A stretch of DNA of 64,000 nucleotides. Source: Gossypium raimondii (Eukaryota > Streptophyta > Magnoliopsida > Malvales > Malvaceae). The notes under the pieces were generated by a model, which was not told the origin of the DNA, ran no database searches, and saw only the letters and a program-made list of their open reading frames with translations. This document shows positions 32,022 to 44,000 of this stretch, one piece after another (position 1 is the first letter of the stretch; each line of letters starts with the position of its first letter). The stretch spans positions 56,429,980-56,493,979 of the forward strand of contig NC_068575.1 of assembly GCF_025698545.1 (NCBI RefSeq). Reading direction: 5' to 3'. A program made the position numbers and the translations under genes.

Positions 32022-34865
32022 TATAACGGCCTATTTTTAGTGAAATCAAAATAGTGGTTTCAGGACCACAAATATAATGTCGTAAAATTTATTTTAATAT
32101 TATTTTGTGGTCTACAACATTATATTATTATTGCATAAAAATTTCGTTAATAAATTTTATCGTTTGTATGCTCATTTTGTGAAAAAGGACTAAATCGCGT
32201 AAAGTGCGAAAGTTGTGTTTTATTAGCTAAAAGTGTTAAATAGCTATAGAAACTTAAATTGAAAGTCCATATATGGTAATTAGACCATTAAATGAGTTAG
32301 TGGATGTGCATGGCTTGGTAATTGAGTAATTTTTAAAATTAGGTAAGGGTAAAATGGTAACTAGGTAATTAAAAGTAAATTAAATAAAACAAAACAAAAC
32401 AAATAGCCATCTTCCTCATGCAATTTCCACCGAAAGTTTCAGCAACTTAGAGCCATTGGAGAGCTTGAAATTTCAGCAGCATAAACCTCTTGCATGTAAG
32501 TGAATTTGATGTTCATTTTTATTGATTTTTATATTTTTGGAATTGTTGTTGCTTAACCTAGCTAATTAGGGGATTAATTTGCAAAATGGTTGAAAGTATA
32601 GGGTTTTTCCATGAGAGAATTATTGTTTTTTTAAAGTTTAATGGGAGAAAATGAATCTTTGTTGCTAATTAAACAACTTTTGTTAAGTAAGTTTTAATGA
32701 AATTACCAATTAAGGGTTAATTTGAAAATTGTGAAAATTGTGTGTCAAATGAGTGAATTTGTGATGTGTATGGACTACTATGAGCACATAGTATATTCAG
32801 CTAGGCTTGGGTGTAGTGAAATTTCATGAATTTCAATTTTACGAGACTAAGGACTAAATTGTAAAAAAGTCAAATGTTTAGGGGCAAAATGGTAATTTTT
32901 CAATAACATGAATTTTGGATTGAATTGATTAGAAATATGATTAAATGAGTTAAATATGATTATATAGATCAAGAAAATTAACATTCAGAACTAAATCGAG
33001 GAAAAGATAAAGTCGTGGACTAAACGATCGTATTCTCCGTTTGAGTTTGAGGCAAGTTCGTGTAAATACATTGCGTAATTTTATGTTTTGATTGAAATAT
33101 ATATGTATGTGATTAGTTTAATTATTATGCATAATTATCGAGCACATAATCGATGATGCACGAAGAATACCAAGCCCCTTTTTGAACCTTAGAAATTTGT
33201 AGAATAAAAACGACATGTCATTAGGGTTACCGTTTTGGTTGAGGTCCTGCATGTGTTGCGGACTCACCACAGTTTGTATGAGCTTATCGATTTGCAACTC
33301 GTAGGAGCTTACCAATATTCAGCTCGAATGAGTTTACCGTTTATCGCTCGTATAAGCCTACATGTACAGAAATTGACAGATTACAGTTCAGTACACCTCG
33401 TGTGTACTACCTGTATATCTAACGAGATTCTAAGTGATTTAACGGGTATAGTGTTATTACGAGATTATATAAGTTCGATACGAACTAGTACAGGTATTTA
33501 CATGGAGATGGTTTTTATATATGATATACGGATATACGGTAGAGATATTACATGTACATGGAATTTAATAATTTTTGAATTCAAACATGATTATCGATTT
33601 TTATGTGTATACATGGCTAACTTGGTGAATGGTTATGTGATAGGCTTTGGCCAAATTGAATTGAATTATGCTTTGAGTTATTTACCTAAATTATTGGTTA
33701 TACGGTAAGTTTATTCTATGTTTTACGAACTTACTAAGTTTAATTGCTTACTCTGTTTATTTTTTCGTATTTTATAGTGCTTTAGAAGTTCGCTCGGTTT
33801 GGAAGTCGTCGGAGATTTGCGTCACACTATCAAACACTCATTTTGGTACTTTGGACTTTATATTTTGGTTAAATGACATGTATAGGTATTTTGGCTAATG
33901 TGGCCTATATGTCTTGTTGAGTTTTAGCCATTTGAATTGGATTGTAACGTGGTCATGTATTTTGGTATGTATATATGTATAAATGGCCTTATGATATGTG
34001 GTGTATAATTGCTATATGAATGCTTTACTTGCGAAATTGTGTTTTGGCACTAAATTGTTGGAATTGAGATGAGTATGCATGCTAAGTTTTAAGCACAATG
34101 TCTCATATGTATTTGACCATTTAGGTAGACTTTGGAAGTATGTTTGATCTGTGTTAAAGTGGTCAAATGAATGTGCTTATGGATATCATGTTGTGTGTGT
34201 GAATATTACATGTTATAAACTTGATATTTGTTGGTTTTGAAAGTTTATTTATGACATGGTTATATGTGCATTGTTGAACTGAGGTTGGTACTACATTGGG
34301 TAAAAAATATGGCTTGGAAAATGGCCTAGTTTTGTCCACACGGACAGAGACACGGGCATGTGTCTCAACCGTGTGTGACACACGGTCAGGTGATACAGCC
34401 GTGTATATCCTGATACTGATTTAGAAATCAAGTCACTAGCTTCACACAGCCTAGCACACGAATGTGTGGCTCAGTCGTGTGGCACAAGTCAGTATACCCT
34501 CTAGTTTTCACACGGCTTGGCACACGAGTGTGTGAGGCCATTTTAAAGGGTACATGGCCTGGCACACGGGCGTGTGTCCCCATTTCGAATGCCTACACGG
34601 CCTAGCCACACGGGCTTGTGTCCCCTGCACTTTGAAAATTTTCAATATTTTTTAAAAAAATTCCTTGAGTATTCTGTTTAGTCCCGAACCATTTTTAATG
34701 TCTATTTGGGGCATCGATGGCTCGTATTAGGGACGATATGAATGTATTTGAATGTTCTTTGATTTGAATGATAATTGAATATGAAATGTATGATTGTTTA
34801 AGTTATAAGTTCGGTAATGCTTCGTAACCCTGTTTTGGCATTGAATACGGGTTAGGGGTATTACA
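32022..34865. mobile_element. solo LTR inside the MULE (about 2844 bp)
   Basis: Starts TATAACGGCC (mutated TGTAAC...) and ends GGGTTAGGGGTATTACA. It shares its first 200 bp and its terminal 60 bp, plus the internal GATCAAGAA...GAGGnAAGT block, with the LTR at 6441-9928. The plant-mobile-domain gene continues on both sides. No 5-bp duplication is convincing (CCCCC versus AATCT), so the border or target copies have decayed. No coding domains. Confidence 0.75.
34325..34630. repeat. CACACGG/CCGTGTG repeat block
   Basis: Repeated short palindromic units such as CACGGGCATGTGTCTC, CACACGAGTGTGTG and CACACGGGCGTGTGTCCCC inside the solo LTR. The same block type lies at 56240-56345. Confidence 0.8.
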
Positions 34866-35245
34866 AATCTCGAGCCCCAATATAAAGCATTCGACTCGTC
34901 ATCATACCACCCAGAGCTCGAGCCTGAGCCCCAACTTTCCCCATCATTCGAGGATATTTTTGGTGACGACCTCGAGCCTCAACATACCACTGGGAGCTCA
35001 ACTGAGAAGCACGTACACCTACTACTGATGACATTTTTCCATCGGCACCTCCGGTCACACAATACCCTTAACTCCCGATTATGGTATATATTATTATACT
35101 GTTTTTCTAAATACACCGGACAGGACACCGGAGGCCGAACTGAGTAACTATCAAACGCCTCAGCAAGGTGCATGACATAGCCGACGGAGGCAGCTGGACC
35201 GTTATGCACTAGCGTCGGGGACGTCGCCGAGATCATCACAATTTT
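34866..35245 (+). pseudogene. plant mobile domain gene, 3' remnant
   Basis: Continues the broken gene after the LTR: LNIKHSTRHHTTQSSSLSP-like low-complexity coding remnants, then fragments near 35120-35240. Recognised only by position and weak similarity to the C-terminal tail of the family, which is variable. Confidence 0.4.
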
Positions 35246-35458
35246 GATTTTTATCTATAAATATTTACTTTATTTTGTAATTGTTATGTTTTTAATATTA
35301 ATTTAAATTCTGCAAAATAATTATTTGTTTATTTAATAAAAAATATAATTCGAATAAGTAATAGTACACAACGAATTAAATTTACGAGATACGATAAAAT
35401 ACAAACATTCTAGAATATTAATACACAAAATATAAAATTCAAACAAAATAATACGCAC

Positions 35459-35700
35459 TAAATTAAATTTAAACACCCAACAAACTACAAATAGATAGGT
35501 TAAATTAATGTACGAAAATTTTAAATTCAAACTACATATTATATGACTAAATTAAATTTAAATACCCAACAAACTACAAATGATGGATAAAATTAGTGCA
35601 CGAAATTTTTAAATTCAAACTATATATAACACAGACTAAATTAAATTTAAACACCTAACAAACTACAAATAGATAGGTAAAATTAATACGAAAATATAAA
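35459..35700. repeat. tandem repeat, about 90-bp unit, about 2.7 copies
   Basis: The unit contains TAAATTAAATTTAAACACCC, AACAAACTACAAATAGATAG and a stretch like ACGAAAATTTTAAATTCAAAC. It lies inside the MULE between the passenger gene and the right terminal repeat. Confidence 0.75.
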
Positions 35701-36184
35701 ATGAAATCTTAAATCCTAAACAACTACATTAAATTTACAGATATAAAAAAATACAAACATTCTAAATAAATAATATAATTATTTTGAATAGTAGTTTCTT
35801 CACAATTAGTCATCTTTTGCTCGAATCAAGTTTACATTGCACCAGTACCCCACTTATAAGTTCGGAATAAACTTTCTTGCACCATAGATAATGTCAATCG
35901 GCGTTGGACATCTCGATTAGCCATCTATGGCGCAAAAAATCATCTTACCCTTAATGACGTAACCTTTAAGGTTGACATGACAGTATATAATTCAACTCGT
36001 TAAAACATGACAATATATAATTCAATCCCGAAATTCAGTTGTACACTACAAAAAACTCCCATCTACAAATCACTACAAAAAACTCATTTGATGATACACT
36101 ACAAAATACTCTCATTTTGATAGCTCTCTTGAAAAAAAAACTCATTCATTTACACTATTAGAACCCAAACCACCCACTATATAT

Positions 36185-37058
36185 AGGGTGAGGGTTTGGT
36201 GCCAGCCATCTGATTCCCAAAATTAAGAAAATTAATTTTTTAATACTTGGTGCCGGTCAGCAATGTTCTAAAATAAGAAAAATAATTTTTTAATGTGACA
36301 AAGTTAGTGCCCGCCATCGGTGTTCCAAAACTAAAAAAAAAAAATTTCAGGACCCAAAAAAGGTAGTGCCTACCATCAATATCCTAAAGTAAAAAAAAAA
36401 AGTGCATTAGGAGTGAAAAAATGTACTTGGTGTCGGCCATCTACTTGCCAGCACACAAATTTTTTTAAATGACACTGATGTCGGCCATCAGTGTCCCAAA
36501 AAAAAGTGCATTGGGAGTCGAAAAATATACTTGGTGCCGACTATCTACTTGCCAGCACTCAATTTTTTCTTAAATGACACTGGTGCCGGTCATCAGTGTC
36601 CCCAAAAAAAAAGGTGCCCTAGGAGCCAAAAAAATGTACTTGGTGCTGGCCATCTATTGGCCAACACTCGATTTTTTTTAAAATGACACTAGTACCGACC
36701 ATCAATGTCCAAAAGTAAAAAAAGTGCCTTTGGGCCGGAAAAATGTATCTGGTGCCGGCCATTACATGGTCAGAACCATTTTTTTTTCAAATGCTAGTAT
36801 TTTTGTATTCCAGTATGATACGATTTAAAAAAAATACATTGGTGCTGACCATTGAGTTCCCAAACTCAAAAAATTCATTTTTTTTTGAGTCTGACACAAT
36901 CATCAGATAATGATGGGGCCAAAACACAAGGTGGTGCGTGCCATTGGGTTTCCAAACTTAAATTCATTGTTTATTTTAGGTCATTTTAGTGAATATTTTT
37001 GAACTAGAGTCATTTTTGTAAATATTAATTTTTGTTGGATTAGATGGGTAAAATAGCC
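36185..37058. repeat. right terminal inverted repeat of the MULE
   Basis: Inverted partner of the left arm, longer (about 870 bp) because it carries more GTGCCGGCCATCnnTGnCC ladder units (at least eight between 36190 and 36760). The outer 130 bp match the left end closely. Confidence 0.85.
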
Positions 37059-38585
37059 CCATAATTAATATGACCGGATTTCAAACTCGGGCTAGTAATC
37101 CCGTTATGGGTCAGCCCAGACAAATCTTACTAATTATATTTTTAGAATTTAAAATTTTAATAAAGAGAAATTATGGGGACAATAAAGTGGACCATCTTTA
37201 AAATCTTAATGGAGGTACATAGTCATTGTATCACATGACATCCAATGGGAAGCAATCTCTGCATACTGCCCCCTCTTTGCTTTGATGCTACATTGTTGCC
37301 GACAAATTCATACCTTTTCTCCTTTTACTTTACTTAATACAACAGGTAAATTTCCTTTTTCAATGACTAGGTCGTCTATTTTTTTTAATCTTTGTCAATC
37401 GTCATCAGCTGAAATTTATGCTTCCTGCTTTACTGTCTAGAGATTAAAGAAAATCTTGTAAATGAAGAAAAAGATTGAAAATTAAAACTATATTGTGCTC
37501 GTAACTTTACAGCTAGGAAAATATGTAGGCACATTGCTTCTATTTGTGGCATTGAATGATGCCCATCATCAATCAAGGCATCATTGGTGGCAAAGCAAGC
37601 TTTAAAATTTCACCTGCTGAAAAGAGAAAACCTAATTAACTACCCTAATTACTCTTTGTTAAGTCTATCTGTGTTTAACACTTTACATGTTAGGCACCTA
37701 TCTCTTGATCTCAATACAATCTACAATCTCTCATTCATGTTATTTTATGACAAATTCATTAAATTTTAATGGAATCGCTATTTTCTAATTGATTTTTATG
37801 TTTATTTTATAAGTCAAACTCATCCCTATAGAAGATGAAGACATTGATATTAACACTATTATTATGTCAGACAGGACAGGCCACACAAATAAGATCAGAG
37901 AGGAAAGGTCAAATAACACAGAACATAGATGCTTGAGAATATGGAGATTATGGCGGGGATGGGGGATGTGGATGTGCAAAGTAGTCAAGTGGTGTGGGGT
38001 ACAAGCAAGCTTTATAAAAAGGAAATGTTTTGGGTGAATCATGAAAGTTCTCTGTGCCACATTGAGATTTATGTTAATAAACACATAATTCATCGAATAT
38101 TAATTGGATCAGACACTTACAGTAGAGTTCTACGTTCTTCACACGAAGGCAAAGTCTTTGAAGCTGGAAATGAACCAAAGGATTGACCAAGCAACATAGC
38201 CAAAGTCAACCCAAGAGACGTTGTGACCCTGACCTTTGGGTTAATAGCCGTTATAAAAAGCCCGTTTCGTCAGTGACAAGCATAACGGATAGCTTCAATG
38301 ATGGTATAAAGTAAAAAGGCAAAGTCCATTATCGTCAATATAGTTCACCCCCATAACCACAAAATCCTTTTATATTTCCTTTCCAGCTGCGGCCTAAGCA
38401 TAATGCCCTGACCCATCTCACGTGGTCCCATCCTTTTTTCCGATTATTAAACCATAGTTGTTATTATTTTAACCCTGATTAAAATTCTACCCCGAGTCCT
38501 CCCTTTTTAGCTCTTGTTCGGCCCGTACTCTGCTTCTTCACTGATTAAGCTCTGCTGCCTGCCTCCTATCTCTTCAACGTTCACA
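37059..38585. other. intergenic, FLA promoter region
   Basis: No gene supported. Short open frames at 37584-38186 have no recognisable content. TTATAAAAAG at about 38251-38260 is a TATA-box candidate for the FLA gene, about 330 bp before its start codon, leaving a leader of roughly 300 bases (inference). Confidence 0.5.
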
Positions 38586-39863
38586 ATGGGCGCATTTCAC
38601 CGACTCAACTTGCTCCATTTCACGCTCTCTTTAGTTGTCATTGCCGTCAATGGCCACAATATAACGGCCATTCTCGAAGGTTTTCCAGATTACTCTGTTT
38701 ACAATAGTTTCCTCACCCAAACAAAGCTGGCCGATGAGATTAACACCCGAGAGACCATCACTTGCCTTGTCCTCAACAATGGGGCTATGTCTGCCCTCAC
38801 ATCCAAACACCCCCTTTCCGTCGTCAAAAACATCCTCAGCCTTCACGTTCTTCTGGACTACTATGACCCCCAAAAGCTCCACAAAATCTCTGATGGCACT
38901 ACCCTCACCACCACGCTTTACCAAACTACTGGTAATGCCCCTGGAAACCTTGGTTTCGTCAACATCACCGACCTCCAAGGTGGCAAAGTCGGCTTCGGCT
39001 CCGCAATTCCTGGCTCCAAACTCGACTCATCTTACACCAAGTCTGTTAAGCAGATTCCCTACAATATCTCTATCCTTGAGATCAGCGCTCCGATTATCGC
39101 TCCGGGTATCTTAACGGCTCCGGCCCCGTCGTCTTCTGGCGTCAACATTACCGGTTTGCTTGAAAAAGCCGGCTGCAAGACTTTTGCTAGTTTGCTTACC
39201 AGCAGTGGCGTGCTTAAGACTTACGAGTCGGCGCTTGATAAAGGGTTGACCGTTTTTGCTCCGTCCGATGAAGCTTTTAAAGCTGAAGGTGTCCCTGATT
39301 TGGGCAAGCTCACCAATGCAGAACAAGTCTCACTTCTAGAGTATCACGCCTCGCCGGATTACAAACCTAAGGGAACGTTGAAGACGACGAAGGACCCGAT
39401 CAGTACATTGGCGACTAACGGCGCTGGAAAGTACGATCTGACAGTTACAACCGCCGGCGACTCGGTGACACTACACACAGGGGTTGGCCCATCCAGGGTC
39501 GCCGAAGCAGTTTTTGACTCACCGCCGGTCGCCATTTTCACCGTTGACAACGTTTTGCTCCCTTCTGAGCTGTTCGGCAAGTCACCGTCGCCAGCACCAG
39601 CCCCGGAACCAGTTTCTTCGCCTTCACCGACACCATCTTTATCTCCAAGCCCATCCCCAATGTCTGAAGCACCGTCACCACTTGCAGCTTCACCACCAGC
39701 TCCACCAACTGGCACCCCCGTCGGATCCCCGGCCGATTCGCCAGCTGGCTCGTCAGAGAACAGCACATCGGATAATGCCGCCGGTCACGTGAGTGCTCCT
39801 CTTTTGGGCACCATCATTTTCACCGTCTTTGCCACTGTCGTTTCATCAGTTATCTTGTCCTGA
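38586..39863 (+). CDS. fasciclin-like arabinogalactan protein (FLA8-like)
   Basis: Single exon, 425 residues from ATG 38586. This start puts a signal peptide (about residues 1-22, [13 protein letters not shown]) at the N terminus; the in-frame upstream ATG at 38514 would bury it. Two fasciclin domains follow, at about residues 24-165 and 185-325, the second with H1-like [10 protein letters not shown] and H2-like [12 protein letters not shown] short Ala/Pro linker (APAPSSS) separates them. A long Pro/Ser/Ala-rich arabinogalactan region (about 333-400, [10 protein letters not shown] and similar) and a hydrophobic tail (about 405-425) predict GPI anchoring at the plasma membrane/cell wall. NIT and NIS glycosylation sites are present. 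Two fasciclin domains with a GPI tail fit the FLA1/2/8/10 group; FLA8 is favoured by gene order. Confidence 0.93.
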   Translation: MGAFHRLNLLHFTLSLVVIAVNGHNITAILEGFPDYSVYNSFLTQTKLADEINTRETITCLVLNNGAMSALTSKHPLSVVKNILSLHVLLDYYDPQKLHKISDGTTLTTTLYQTTGNAPGNLGFVNITDLQGGKVGFGSAIPGSKLDSSYTKSVKQIPYNISILEISAPIIAPGILTAPAPSSSGVNITGLLEKAGCKTFASLLTSSGVLKTYESALDKGLTVFAPSDEAFKAEGVPDLGKLTNAEQVSLLEYHASPDYKPKGTLKTTKDPISTLATNGAGKYDLTVTTAGDSVTLHTGVGPSRVAEAVFDSPPVAIFTVDNVLLPSELFGKSPSPAPAPEPVSSPSPTPSLSPSPSPMSEAPSPLAASPPAPPTGTPVGSPADSPAGSSENSTSDNAAGHVSAPLLGTIIFTVFATVVSSVILS

Positions 39864-41061
39864 ATCGTAATTATGCCAGTCCGTTAATTTGTTCTTTCCT
39901 TAGTTTTTTTTTTTTTGAGATTATTTAATTTGAGTAGAGAGGGCTTTTCTTATCTAATTTATGTGGTTGAGAGCTTTGTTAAACGTTTGTTTTTGTTGAT
40001 TACAATTTATTAATCGTAAATTAAAGATTTATACAAGAAAAAGAGGAATTGAGTGTTGGGAAGTGGGAAATGGAAGCGCATGGATGGCAGGAATTGAGTG
40101 TGAGCGCACGTGGAGAGATTGTGGGTGGTTACAACAAGCGGAAAGTGCTTGTACTTGTAGCAGGCAAGGCAACGCTTAAGTTGTGACAGTGGGTGGTCCT
40201 TCCTGTTCCGGCCCAAACCTTTTTATTCTCTTTCAAAATTTCGGTGTGGGATCAAAATCTTGAAATCGCCCATGCTCCTTTTTTTTGTTTGGATGCTTCC
40301 CAACTTCTCTAGTTGCCAATTTATTTCAAATGAAAAATCGTGCTTCTCAAAACGCCACATTGGGTGGCTTCGGTAAGTAATGACTGCTCACCGATATGAT
40401 GACAATACCATAACCATTGTAATCATGTATTGGTATGATTGATGTTTGGGAAGACAGCCAGCATGGATTGCCATTTAAACGTTTATCAGGAGATAACAGC
40501 CACCCCCTATGGTAAATGTTAAATCTGTCCATAACAACGGTAATTCTCAAGCCTCTAGGCCCGGCCCACAACCTGGAAGTCATGTCCTGCACAACAAACC
40601 ATGTATCGAAATTAAGATCCAAACTCAAGTCCACTAACAAAAGCTGAAATTTTAAATCTGTCTAAAACCAAATACTATTCCTTCTACCTGATGCAACCTG
40701 TTGCTTTTTCAGAGATTCCAATTTCCAAACAACCCTGAAATTTTATTTTTTGTTATATTTTTTTAAAAAGAAAATTGTTTTGGGTATATTAAAAATTAAA
40801 TATTTTTTACTGACTAGGAAACGACGTAGTTTTGTTATTTTCACAATAAGATGAGCTGACCAAGTGGATGTTTCTCATTGGATCAAAAGCTGGAAATCAA
40901 CTAAGGATAAAATAATAAAGAAATAATGACTACAATTGATTGTTGAACACAAAAATTAACGCAATAGCGACTAACCCGTGTACCACTGATTCAAGGCAGT
41001 TAGGGCTTCAAAATCCCCGCCTTTTTCTTTTTCTATTTTACTTCGCACTCTGCTTTCATCA
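39864..41061. other. intergenic, FLA 3' flank and FHA-gene promoter
   Basis: No gene supported; minus-strand open frames at 40010-40216 and 40347-40640 show no known motif. Confidence 0.4.
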
Positions 41062-44000
41062 ATGGCCACAAAAGAAGATGAAGAAAAACCAGAGACACCA
41101 ATTCCTTCAAAGCCAAGTCCAAACTCCAAGGACATTGTGTCCCAGCCCAAGCAAAACGATGTCTCTCCGCCTTCTAAGTTGTCGTTGAGTCCCAAAGAGT
41201 TAATAGTCTCAGCCGCCGCCAACATCTCCTCTCATCCTCTCCCAACCAACGATCCCAACGTTTGGGGCGTTCTCACCGCTATTTCTAACAATGCCCGCAA
41301 ACGCCAGCAGGTTTCCCTCTTTTTTAAACCCTAAACCCTCTCTCTCCCCGTCTTCTCAATTTTATTTTGGTTGTCAAATTTCCCATTTTTCCACAACTTT
41401 TATTTACATTATAAGGCTTCAATTGCCTGACTGGTTAAACTGAAAGGAAAAGAATTAGAAAAAAAAAATGAAAGAAACGATCAGACAGAAATCGTAATGT
41501 ACAAGTAAAAGGCTAATGAGGAGATCATTTTTCTAGGGTATGAACATGCTTTTGACTGCGGATGAGCACTGCATTGGTCGATCAGTAAAGGAAACAAGTT
41601 TCCGAATTGATTCAAATTCCGTTAGCGCGGTACATTGCAAAATATATAGGAAGAGAGTGACCAATGAAGATACACAGCAGTCCCCCAACTGTTATACATC
41701 CGTTTTCTTGAAAGATACAAGGTTAATGTGCTGTCCATGATTTCTTATTGGTTTTAAGTATTTCTAAATTCTGATTCTTTTATCTATCTTTTTTTTTTTG
41801 TAGCACAAATGGGACCTATCTTAATTGGGAGAGATTGAGAAAGAATAGTCCTGAATTTAAAGTCCAACACGGAGACATCATTTCATTTTCTGCCCCTCCA
41901 CAACATGGTAATACTAATATCTGTATCGTTCACCGCCTTTTCTTTTATTCAGATAACTAGCATGTGATTGTTCTTTGTTTCTTTCATTTCAAAAGATATT
42001 TGAAGCTTATAATGCCTTGGAAAGTAACTGTCTTCCTGTTTACAGAACTTGCTTTTGCGTTTGTATATCGAGAAGTTCTTACCTCTATTCACTCAGCAGA
42101 AGGTGCATGTGCAAAAAGAAAAGCTGGTATATATATGAAAAGCTCCTGCCTTTATTTTTAGGAACTCTTTATTTTCTCTAAAATTTCCATAAAATTGATA
42201 TAAGCTTTAGTGAGAAATAAATGCCATGACTATCTTTAAGTTTTCAAACAACAACGAAACAATTAACAGGTGTATGTGCAAATCTGTAAGTCTAATGCTG
42301 TTATTGATAACAATATTAATAGCTTGTTTTAGACTCGTTTTCTTCCTTTTATATGGTTGTCCTGTCTTCTTGAGGATAAATATACTGAAGCATTACTATG
42401 AAAACAGTTGCCCCTAATAAACTTCAAATGTTTTACTGGTCATCCCAGATTGTGCAGATGAGCTTACCTGTGAAAACAAAAGATTAAAAGGTATTGGCAT
42501 TGGTGCTCCTGAGGGTCCTATATCTCTTGATGATTTTCGGAGTCTTCAGCGGTCAAACAGGGTATCCTATTTTAGATTCATGGGTCTAATGATTGTTCAA
42601 ACAATTAATTTATGTCAAATAATAAATAATCCTGAGAACTGATGAATGCAGGAACTGAGAAAGCAGTTGGAAGATCAGGTGCTTACAATAGATACATTGC
42701 ATAATGAGAATCGTGCAACCGTTGAGCGTCATGAAAATGTATGCTCTTCTGATGGATTATGACCTTTCATTCTTTCTGATTTATGTCTATGTTTGGCTTC
42801 ATTGAGTTGGTTTAGCCAAGTGTCTATGTTACTGGATACTGTGGTTCCTGTTTGACTTAATTCAAATTCATGCATTCCACTTTGATTTTACCTGGCTATG
42901 ACTTTCCCAGAAGAGAGAAAAATAATGTACAACATGGTGTTAATGATATTTCATGGGTCTCTTTCTAATTTTATGCCATTTTTTGTATTGTATGTCACTA
43001 TTTCTTGCTTTTAACTGGTTACTTTTTTCATCCTTGGTGATTAAGAATTAAGATATATAGTTATCTATTTCTGAAGGAAATCAAAGAGGTAAAAGAATCA
43101 GTTGCGACGTCGTACCTTGATCAGATCAAAGAATTGCAAATTTTGTTAGATGGTAAGCAAAAGGAGCTTGTAGAGGTCAATCGGATATCAGCTGAACAAA
43201 AGCATGCTATAGAAGACCTTAATGAAAGACTTAGTGCTTCCCTGCAGTCATGTACTGAAGCAAACGAAAGGATGAAGAGGTAAGAAATGAAGGCTTTATT
43301 AACTATCGCCAATTTATGGCACCAAAAAGAAGACAAGAACAAGATATAATGTCCTAATTTTATACTTTTAGTCAGAAGGCATCTATAGCTGAACTTAAGG
43401 TTCAGTTAGATGAAGAGCGGGACCAGAGACGAGAAGAACGAGAAAAAGCTACTGCTGATTTAAAAGCAGCGGTGCAAAGAGCTCAGTTTGAGGCTCAAGA
43501 GGAACTGCAACGACTATCAGATGTTTATTTAAAACGAGAAACAGAGAAAAAGGAAGTAATTAATAAGCTTGAGGTCCGAATAATTTTCCTGTGCTTGCTT
43601 GGATTTTGATGTGTAATTTATTTCTAGAGAATTGAGAAATGAATTGTTATGCATCTCCATTCTTAGGAATCACTGAGAAAAAGCTCAGCACAAGTGGAAG
43701 ATCTGGTGTCCAAACTGGTATTGTCTGCAGGGCCATCTGATTTTGAAGTTAAACACATGATACCAGTTTTCTACATAATCTCTGAAATTGTTGTTCCTTA
43801 TTTCCCTATCTTCTGCAGGAAGACACTAGGCAGAAATTGGTCGATTCTGATAATAAAGTTCGCCAACTAGAAACCCAAGTTTGCGAAGAACAAAAGACCT
43901 CTGCAAATACAAGAAAAGTAAACGTGTTTTTCTTGTGCTTGCTTATATAGTCAAGCATATACAAATAGATTCCTTATCTGACATTTAATGTGCATTTGAG

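Larger units (their letters stand above)
27184..37058 (+). mobile_element. large Mutator-like element (9875 bp), decayed
   Basis: The left end GGCTATTTTATTCC and the right end, inverted, GGCTATTTTACCCA begin long terminal inverted repeats. Arms match over several hundred bases: TCAAAAATATTnA, then TGATTGTGTnA, TTTTTTGAGTTTGGGAACnC, AATGGTCAnCACCA. The element is flanked by a perfect 9-bp direct repeat CCATAATTA (27175-27183 and 37059-37067), the Mutator hallmark. Inside are a broken MULE transposase (27750-29955) and a broken plant-mobile-domain gene (31253-35245), both plus strand. The latter is interrupted by a solo LTR (32022-34865). Confidence 0.93.

Noticed and set aside
33235-33708. 157-codon plus-strand open frame
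   Set aside because: Inside the solo LTR at 32022-34865; no retroelement or host domain, and the composition matches LTR noncoding DNA.
32017-34870. 5-bp target duplication of the solo LTR in the MULE
   Set aside because: CCCCC and AATCT do not match, so no duplication is claimed.
39359-39768. Minus-strand open frames over the FLA gene
   Set aside because: Antisense shadows of the Pro/Ser-rich coding region; the Gly-rich translations follow from its codon bias.
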